From Phycisphaeraceae bacterium (lineage in GTDB: Bacteria; Planctomycetota; Phycisphaerae; Phycisphaerales; Phycisphaeraceae): DNA of 5,140 nt. Under the pieces are notes generated by a model. That model had not been told where the DNA came from, did not search any database, and saw only the letters and a list, made by a program, of their open reading frames with translations. The DNA lies in the NCBI GenBank assembly GCA_003552605.1, contig PUNN01000420.1, forward strand, positions 1 through 5,140. The letters run 5' to 3'. This document shows, piece after piece, positions 1 to 3,754 of the stretch (position 1 is the stretch's first letter; each line of letters begins with the position of its first letter). Position numbers and translations under genes: made by a program.

Positions 1-233
1 ATTGGCCACTGCTTCGGGGGTGGGGGTGTAGACGGCGGTGGCGGCACGTTCCCGGCTTCTGCCGAGGCGGGCGGCTCTGGCTGCGGCTTGAAATGCGGCT
101 CATCCGCGATCGAATGACGGGGGTCGCCCCGATCACGGCTGTCGCCACGGGACAAATACCACCGCCGCGATGGGCCATCGGCATCCTCCGGCGGCGGAGG
201 TGGCGCGGGGGGTGGGGGCGGTGGTTCGGCCAT
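1..233 (-). CDS. Proline-rich N-terminus of an unidentified protein (partial, cut by left edge)
   Basis: An open frame starts at an ATG (complement of 231-233) and stays open for 77 codons to the left edge, so only the N-terminus is seen. It begins MAEPPPPPPAPPPPPEDADG, continues with a charged, Arg/Asp-rich stretch (RRWYLSRGDSRDRGDPR, about residues 23-39), and returns to Pro-rich sequence (PQPEPP near 51-56 and PPPPSTPPPPKQWP at the cut end). No signal peptide, membrane segment or domain is visible, so this part is probably a flexible, cytoplasmic linker ahead of a folded domain outside the window. The start lies 10 bases after the stop of the membrane-anchored YbjQ-like gene, with no clear Shine-Dalgarno, which suggests translation linked to that gene. 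The function is unknown. I recall M48-type peptidases near YbjQ pairs in other bacteria, but nothing visible here tests that. The reading frame is well supported; the product is not. Confidence 0.7.
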   Translation of the reverse strand, partial: MAEPPPPPPAPPPPPEDADGPSRRWYLSRGDSRDRGDPRHSIADEPHFKPQPEPPASAEAGNVPPPPSTPPPPKQWP

Positions 234-243
234 AACGAGTTAT

Positions 244-732
244 TCAGCGCCGAACGGCGGTAGCCCAGGCGACGACCTCAACCTGCATCGCCCCCCGCGT
301 ACGCTCGCCACTGCCACTTCGCATGTACCCGATGTTGCAGAAGTCGAAACGTACATTCCACAGTTCCACGGCGCCACGCGATTCGGCCTCGGCGATCAGG
401 CGCAGCAGTGCTTCCCGGCGCGCACGCAGAAACAACCGCTCGGCGGCGCCCATCCGGCCGCCCACAATCCCACGCACGCTGGTCAGGAACGTCTTGAGCA
501 CATCGGTGGCGATGACCACGTTGGCCATCACCATCGTCGCTTCGGCCACGTGGCCGGCGTTGGTGACGGTGGGCAGGTTACTGACACGAATATGACGGCA
601 CGCCGCCTCCCTCTCGGCGAGCGAGCGGAGATGGCGTCGCTCGTTGAACCCGCCGATGAGCAGCCCGAGCACGAGCAGGCCGCCGAGGGTGGTCACGGCG
701 TAGAAGATGAAGCCGATCGTGGCCGGGTCCAT
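244..732 (-). CDS. Membrane-anchored YbjQ/UPF0145-like protein
   Basis: This is a 162-residue protein. A hydrophobic segment at about residues 6-28 (IGFIFYAVTTLGGLLVLGLLIGG) is followed by a basic and acidic stretch (NERRHLRSLAEREAACRHIRV, 30-50) and then a YbjQ-like domain at about 50-162. Family hallmarks are the GGRMG turn (91-95), the helix with ARREALLRLIAEAESRGA (104-121), the strand NVRF (126-129) and the final strand ending ATAVRR. The loop that reads GADAV in the soluble neighbour is GAVELW here, so it is a divergent paralogue. YbjQ domains (also called DUF74, 'putative heavy-metal-binding') form oligomers; their biochemical role is not established. The domain should lie in the cytoplasm if the positive-inside rule holds. 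The start at 732 has a purine-rich AGAGG at 741-745, 8 bases upstream. The 14-base gap after the soluble YbjQ gene places both in one operon. Cys45 and Cys132 are present, but no recognised metal site is seen. Confidence 0.88.
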   Translation of the reverse strand: MDPATIGFIFYAVTTLGGLLVLGLLIGGFNERRHLRSLAEREAACRHIRVSNLPTVTNAGHVAEATMVMANVVIATDVLKTFLTSVRGIVGGRMGAAERLFLRARREALLRLIAEAESRGAVELWNVRFDFCNIGYMRSGSGERTRGAMQVEVVAWATAVRR

Positions 733-746
733 GGTCGCCCCCTCTT

Positions 747-1094
747 TCAGGTCCGGGCCTCGTTCGTGCCGCCCGAGGCGGGGACGAGCCGGACGGCGGT
801 GCCGTAGGCGAACAACTCGGCCGCGCCCGCCGTCACGGCACTGGTGGTGAAGCGGACGTTGACCACCGCATCAGCTCCGAGTTCGTGGGCCTGATCCATC
901 ATGCGCATCAGCGCCTCGCGGCGGGCATCGGTCATCAACTCGGTATAGCCGCGCAATTCCCCACCCACGAGGTTCTTGAAGCTGGCCATGATATCGCGGC
1001 CGACATGCTTGGCCCGGATCGTATTGCCCTGCACGAGCCCGAGCACCTCGCCGCTGACGGCGCCCGGGACGGTTTCGGTGTTGACAATGATCAT
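747..1094 (-). CDS. YbjQ/UPF0145 family protein (putative heavy-metal-binding)
   Basis: This is a 115-residue soluble protein that matches the YbjQ family along its whole length. The N-terminal strand IIVNTETVPG is followed by GEVLGLVQGN (15-24), the GRDIMASFKNLVGGELRGY segment (32-50), the helix TDARREALMRMMDQAHELGADAV (55-77), the strand NVRFTTSAV (79-87) and the closing strand FAYGTAVRLV (95-104). E. coli YbjQ is of similar length (about 107 residues) and has the same VGG..G.Y and GADAVV signatures. The family forms ring-like oligomers; metal binding is suggested by its name rather than proven, and this copy has no cysteine. I chose the ATG at 1094 because the family N-terminus begins there and AGGA lies 9 bases upstream. 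The frame is also open upstream to a TTG at 1316 and contains ATGs at 1121 and 1220, but that extension has no family similarity. It is the first gene of the minus-strand cluster. Confidence 0.93.
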   Translation of the reverse strand: MIIVNTETVPGAVSGEVLGLVQGNTIRAKHVGRDIMASFKNLVGGELRGYTELMTDARREALMRMMDQAHELGADAVVNVRFTTSAVTAGAAELFAYGTAVRLVPASGGTNEART

Positions 1095-1103
1095 GCCGCG
1101 GCG

Positions 1104-1107
1104 TCCT
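1104..1107 (-). promoter_or_regulatory. Ribosome binding site that fixes the YbjQ start
   Basis: On the minus strand AGGA sits 9 bases before the ATG at 1094. The in-frame ATG at 1121 has no comparable site in front of it, which supports the shorter protein. Confidence 0.6.
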
Positions 1108-1374
1108 ATGTGCGCATCCATGATGCCCCGTGGGGATGAGGGGGTCAAACCGTCCGGCAGGCCCCTGCCCCTGCTTGTCAGATGCGTGAAGGGCCCAAAC
1201 GAGGGGTCGACGCGGCGCATGAATGCCACCACCTTCCTATGCGTTCCCACCCGAACAGGCGCCTCGCCCACCACCTGCCCCGTCCCGGGGATTAAGGCAA
1301 TGCAAATGACACGCAAAGACCGATCCCCCGCTTCAAGCTTTCCACTATTGCAACATTTTCAAAATCAGGAAATC

Positions 1375-1389
1375 CGTTTTCCGAAAACG
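1375..1389. promoter_or_regulatory. Exact 15-bp palindrome, candidate operator
   Basis: CGTTTTC-C-GAAAACG is a perfect 7-bp inverted repeat around one central base, inside the AT-rich core of the divergent intergenic region. A shorter AT-rich palindrome, ATTTT-C-AAAAT, lies at 1355-1365, so the two centres are 22 bases apart (about two helical turns). This geometry suits a dimeric regulator acting on one or both divergent promoters. A chance A/T-rich palindrome is possible, and no regulator gene is visible in the window. Confidence 0.35.
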
Positions 1390-1486
1390 AATAGACGATC
1401 CATGGCAAGTGGAGCTAAACTGCCTGCTGGGAGATATTGTTTGTTGAGGCTTGCTCCCCTGGTAGGCGCATCTACGCCGTTTCATC

Positions 1487-1491
1487 GAGGA
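1487..1491 (+). promoter_or_regulatory. Ribosome binding site of the pseudopilin gene
   Basis: GAGGA precedes the ATG at 1502 by 10 bases. It supports that start, which gives a 27-residue leader before the prepilin cleavage site. Confidence 0.55.
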
Positions 1492-1501
1492 TGTTCATCC
1501 C

Positions 1502-2335
1502 ATGCTTCAAATCCTGTCACCGTCAGTTCGTTCCCCTCGTGGCTGCCGTGCCGGCGGCCTGCACCAGCGCCACCGTTTCGGTTTCACTCTCGTGGAACTG
1601 CTCGTGGTGATCTCGATCATCGCGCTGCTGATTGCGTTGCTGTTGCCGGCGCTTGCGGCCGTGCGCGACCGTGCGATGCGGATTACCAACAGTGCGAACC
1701 TGCGGAGCACCATCCAGGCCCTGCACGCCACCGCCGCTGATAACCGAGGTTACTTCATCGGGTTGGACGAATACGGCCGTCCCGTTCCCAATGTCGGCGG
1801 CCGGGCCAGCGGCGCCCATGTACAGGCGCGCTACTTTCTGATGTTCGAAGGCGGCTACATCGATCCGGAAGGGGTGATCAGTCCCTACGAGGAAGACTAT
1901 CCGCGCAAGGACGAGCACGGCCGCGAGCCGTGGCCCGGCGGCAGTGCATCGGAATTCGAATACACGCATTATTCCTACTCGATGCTTTCGATCGGGGAGG
2001 GGCCCGGCTCGTCGGAGGATACGGTGGAGGGACGCCGCCGCGCCTGGAGCGATGGGGTCGGCAGCGGCGCGGTAATCGCCGCGGACCGCAACGCCCGTGA
2101 AGATCAGAACCGCTACGGCGCCCGCCACAGCCCCGATTGGTACGACCTCGAAGAGTGGGAGGGCGCCCGGGGTCGGGGTGATGGCAGCGTTGACTGGGGA
2201 TCGTACATTGTCTCGCGTACCCGTTACGGGCACGTGACCAGTGAAGATGACAACATCTTCCACCCCGGCGAGGGAGCTGGAGCCTTGGTCGCGCGCGGCC
2301 AGACCACAGACCATCCGCAGTTTGACCGGTGGTAA
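1502..2335 (+). CDS. Prepilin-type N-terminal cleavage/methylation domain protein (pseudopilin-like)
   Basis: This is a 277-residue protein with a class III signal. A basic leader (residues 1-27, with RSPRGCRAGG and HQRHRFG) is followed by the prepilin peptidase site G27|F28-TLVE, with Glu32 at mature position +5, and one long hydrophobic helix (about 28-51). A prepilin peptidase should cut after Gly27 and methylate Phe28, and the mature protein would join a type II secretion or type IV pilus-like filament in the cell envelope. The helix continues into an amphipathic part with Arg and Asn (RDRAMRITNSANLRSTIQAL), as in GspG/PilA-like proteins. The C-terminal 200 residues are acidic and aromatic-rich (EYTHYSYSML, AVIAADRN, DDNIF), a pattern I associate with the large planctomycete pseudopilin families. 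I do not see a clear H-X9-DG motif. No other secretion gene adjoins it. The next gene is convergent, 67 bases on. Its substrate or filament is unknown. Confidence 0.87.
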   Translation: MLQILSPSVRSPRGCRAGGLHQRHRFGFTLVELLVVISIIALLIALLLPALAAVRDRAMRITNSANLRSTIQALHATAADNRGYFIGLDEYGRPVPNVGGRASGAHVQARYFLMFEGGYIDPEGVISPYEEDYPRKDEHGREPWPGGSASEFEYTHYSYSMLSIGEGPGSSEDTVEGRRRAWSDGVGSGAVIAADRNAREDQNRYGARHSPDWYDLEEWEGARGRGDGSVDWGSYIVSRTRYGHVTSEDDNIFHPGEGAGALVARGQTTDHPQFDRW

Positions 2336-2402
2336 GTCAACCGGGAATCCTGACTGGTCCAAGCGGGACGCGGCGGCTCCATCACAACCGCACCGCACCG
2401 GT

Positions 2403-2984
2403 TCAGACCAGGTCGCAGGCTTCTTCCGGCATCCAGTGGTGGTCCTTGCCCCACCACTTGACATTGCAGCCGATGGGGTTGCTCAGAGGCTTGTCGGGCT
2501 TGCGGCCGGCGAGCAGGGCATCGAGCGCCTCGCGAAGCTCGTTGGTCGTGGCCTTCGAGGCGTCTCGCGGGTTATCCATCATGCGCCCGGTGTACTGAAG
2601 CTTACGGTCGGCATCGAAGACATAGAAGTGCGGTGTGCGCAGGGCACCGTAGGCCCAAGCCACCTCCTGCGACTCATCCCGCACGTACGGATACTGGAGG
2701 TTCAGTTCCTTTGCCCGCTCGACCATGTGATCGAACGAATCCGTGGGATGGCCCTCAGTCTCATTGCTGTTGATTGCGATCATCCGCACGCCCTTGGGCG
2801 CATACTCGGCATACATCTCATCAATCTGCTTCTGCGAGCCGGTCACGTAGGGGCAGTGGTTGCACGTGAAGACGATGACAAGCACCTTTGCCTCGGCGAA
2901 GTCGCCGGGCGACCAGTTGCGCCCATCAACACCGGGCAGCGAGAATTCGGGAGCCGTCTGACCGAGTTCGAGGGTGAAAGCCAT
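2403..2984 (-). CDS. Thioredoxin-fold family protein (AhpC/TSA-like, CNHC active site)
   Basis: This is a 193-residue protein without a signal peptide, so probably cytoplasmic. The peroxiredoxin-like opening LGQTAPEFSLPGVDG (7-21) leads to the core strand KVLVIVFTCNHCPYV, with redox cysteines C41 and C44 in a CxxC arrangement. The strand GVRMIAINSNE (65-75) follows, then the DESQEVAWAYGA segment, and then the TPHFYVFD strand, where Thr117-Pro118 supplies the cis-proline facing the active site. A C-terminal extension carries the conserved-looking NPIGCNVKWWG (169-179, Cys173) and an end Cys190. Proteins of this type ('thioredoxin family protein', about 180-200 residues, CxHCPYV motif) are common in planctomycetes and other bacteria and are thought to be disulfide reductases or peroxide-related enzymes; the exact substrate is unknown. 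The ATG at 2984 is preceded by a purine-rich GGAAAGGGA stretch 5-8 bases upstream. It looks like a single-gene transcription unit. Confidence 0.92.
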   Translation of the reverse strand: MAFTLELGQTAPEFSLPGVDGRNWSPGDFAEAKVLVIVFTCNHCPYVTGSQKQIDEMYAEYAPKGVRMIAINSNETEGHPTDSFDHMVERAKELNLQYPYVRDESQEVAWAYGALRTPHFYVFDADRKLQYTGRMMDNPRDASKATTNELREALDALLAGRKPDKPLSNPIGCNVKWWGKDHHWMPEEACDLV

Positions 2985-3034
2985 GGGGTTTCCCTTTCCT
3001 TATTTGGAATCAGAGCTTATCTATTCGCGCATCG

Positions 3035-3063
3035 CGCGTAGCGCTTATTTCGATGACTGTCAA
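3035..3063 (-). promoter_or_regulatory. Possible sigma-70 promoter of the thioredoxin-like gene
   Basis: On the minus strand a perfect TTGACA (-35) at 3058-3063 is followed after 17 bases by TACGCG (-10 position, 3035-3040), which is a poor match to TATAAT. Transcription would start about 40 bases upstream of the coding start. The area also contains CGCG-rich short palindromes (3026-3043). The -35 match is good and the -10 is weak, so this is tentative. Confidence 0.3.
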
Positions 3064-3154
3064 TGCAAGTTATCCGTCGCCTGCGGCTGATGCAAGCAGG
3101 GTGACCAGCCCCTCAGAGCGGGTGCATGACAGGTGTCGCAGGATGTATTGTGCT

Positions 3155-3175
3155 CCCTCTCCCTTCGGGAGAGGG
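3155..3175. repeat. Perfect GC-rich hairpin CCCTCTCCC-TTC-GGGAGAGGG
   Basis: A 9-bp perfect stem with a three-base loop forms the core of the left arm of the inverted-repeat element. It is followed by CTGGGGTGAGGGCGG, the usual extension of this dispersed repeat type. There is no T-run after it on either strand, so it is not a standard intrinsic terminator. Confidence 0.75.
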
Positions 3176-3287
3176 CTGGGGTGAGGGCGGACTCGGTGCA
3201 AACGCGCGAATGCTTCATGTACCGTTCTTTCCGCCTCATGCGCGGGTCGGCCCTCGGTTCAGGCAGGGCACGACCGGCACGAATCTG

Positions 3288-3324
3288 CCCCCCTCTCCCG
3301 CCCTCGGAAATGGGGAAAGGGGGG
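3288..3324. repeat. Second GC-rich hairpin block, inverted relative to the first
   Basis: CCCCCCTCTCCC (3288-3299) can pair with GGGAAAGGGGGG (3313-3324) with one C-A mismatch, leaving a loop of 13 bases that includes CCCTCGG. It is the right-arm counterpart of the block at 3155-3175, more diverged. A short GGGG-TAAG-CCCC hairpin (3321-3332) overlaps its end. Confidence 0.65.
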
Positions 3325-3372
3325 TAAGCCCCGGTCTGCCAGCCGCAACATGTGTCATGCGCCCCCTCAGGG

Positions 3373-3754
3373 CAATGGAGCTCAGCATTGGTAACACCCC
3401 CCTGCGGCAGCAGAAAGCCATGTATGTGGAATCGTACTTGCAGATTCCTGCCTGGCACAGTGGCTATGCACTCCAGACGTTCGGCTCCGTTTTGTCAGTC
3501 GGGGAAGACCCACCTTGCACTGGTGGAGCGAAAAAGGGGATATCGGCCTGATCTCCCGCGTACCGGGTAGGGAGGGCTCGCGTGGCTGTGGTACAGGCTG
3601 CCCGAGGGCAAACCGTTTATCATTGCCGGATTGCTCCCTCCCGTGGCAGAGTTCCCGGCTGGCCGGGTCATCGTCCAACCGGCAATGTCTGACGACGCCT
3701 CCGCCACCCCCCTGCCGCCGTAGCACCTGATGGATTCGCCCACCTGAGTTGACC
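3373..3754. other. Non-coding or decayed stretch upstream of the TolC-like gene
   Basis: About 380 bases hold no frame that I recognise as a protein. Short open frames exist on both strands, but their translations are rich in Arg, Ser and Pro and look accidental. Hairpins are frequent: CCACC/GGTGG (3510-3514 and 3522-3526), CTCCC...GGGAG enclosing TACCGGGTA (3553-3574), and the larger structure at 3621-3687. The text could be a remnant or extension of the neighbouring dispersed repeat. A TATCAT resembling a -10 box lies at 3618-3623 without a good -35. The promoter of the TolC-like gene should be in this stretch, but I cannot place it firmly. Confidence 0.45.
3621..3687. repeat. Nested inverted repeats upstream of the TolC-like gene
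   Basis: CATTGCCGG (3621-3629) and CCGGCAATG (3679-3687) are a perfect 9-bp inverted pair. Between them a second hairpin, CCCGG-CTGG-CCGGG (3654-3667), has a perfect 5-bp stem. Together they could fold as a long stem with an inner hairpin in the leader of the gene starting at 3755. No T-run follows, so a terminator is less likely than a leader structure, a repeat remnant or a protein-binding site. Confidence 0.45.

Larger units (their letters stand above)
1095..1501. other. Divergent intergenic region between the YbjQ cluster and the pseudopilin gene
   Basis: About 400 bases lie between two divergently oriented starts. The part next to the YbjQ gene (1095-1316) is GC-rich and holds small hairpins, for example GGCAG/CTGCC at 1156-1160 and 1165-1169, and CCCC GT GGGG near 1126-1135; it may be a leader. 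The central part (about 1330-1440) is clearly more AT-rich, with the runs CATTTTCAAAATC and CCGTTTTCCGAAAACG, and is the likely place of both promoters. I could not assign a convincing -35/-10 pair in either direction. No separate gene is supported here. Confidence 0.55.
3109..3372. repeat. Intergenic inverted-repeat element with two palindromic blocks
   Basis: The ends of this segment of about 264 bases are inverted copies. GCATGACA at 3124-3131 matches TGTCATGC at 3353-3360 exactly; the 10 bases inside it match at 6, and the flanking CCCCTCAGAGCGGG (3109-3122) resembles the inverse of CCCCCTCAGGG (3362-3372). Each arm also contains a GC-rich hairpin block (3155-3175 and 3288-3324), in opposite orientation, followed on each arm by a similar tail (CGGACTCGGTGC against the inverse CAGATTCGTGC). 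Such CCCTCTCCC...GGGAGAGGG elements are widespread in GC-rich bacteria as dispersed non-coding repeats; when translated they give familiar spurious peptides such as LTPALSRRERE and LPSGEGWGEG, both seen here. It encodes no transposase. Copy number in this genome cannot be seen from one window. Confidence 0.55.

Noticed and set aside
1348..1376. TTGCAA as a -35 box for the pseudopilin gene
   Set aside because: No acceptable -10 sequence lies 16-18 bases downstream (AATCCG at 17), so no promoter was called.
976..1740. 254-codon open frame on the plus strand across the divergent intergenic region
   Set aside because: It runs through the YbjQ coding region, the AT-rich promoter region and the start of the pseudopilin gene in another frame, and its translation looks random.
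2326..2344. Hairpin CCGGT/ACCGG at the end of the pseudopilin gene as a terminator
   Set aside because: The stem is only 5 bp with a 9-base loop and no T-run on either strand. A 6-bp pair CTGGTC/GACCAG (2354-2359 and 2406-2411) is too far apart to be convincing.
1523..2464. 313-codon open frame on the minus strand opposite the pseudopilin gene
   Set aside because: It overlaps both the pseudopilin gene and the end of the thioredoxin-like gene, and shows no family similarity; the opposite strand has a clear prepilin signal.
2241..3041. 266-codon open frame on the plus strand opposite the thioredoxin-like gene
   Set aside because: It is antisense to a protein with an unmistakable CNHC thioredoxin fold, with no domain of its own.
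3060..3458. Open frames of 132 and 141 codons on opposite strands over the palindromic element
   Set aside because: The peptides contain LTPALSRRERE and LPSGEGWGEG, familiar spurious translations of CCCTCTCCC-type palindromic repeats. Both strands being open is explained by the repeat.
3510..3526. Hairpin CCACC/GGTGG near an A-run as an intrinsic terminator
   Set aside because: The A-run follows the hairpin on the plus strand, and the corresponding T-run on the minus strand comes before the hairpin, so the order is wrong for both strands.
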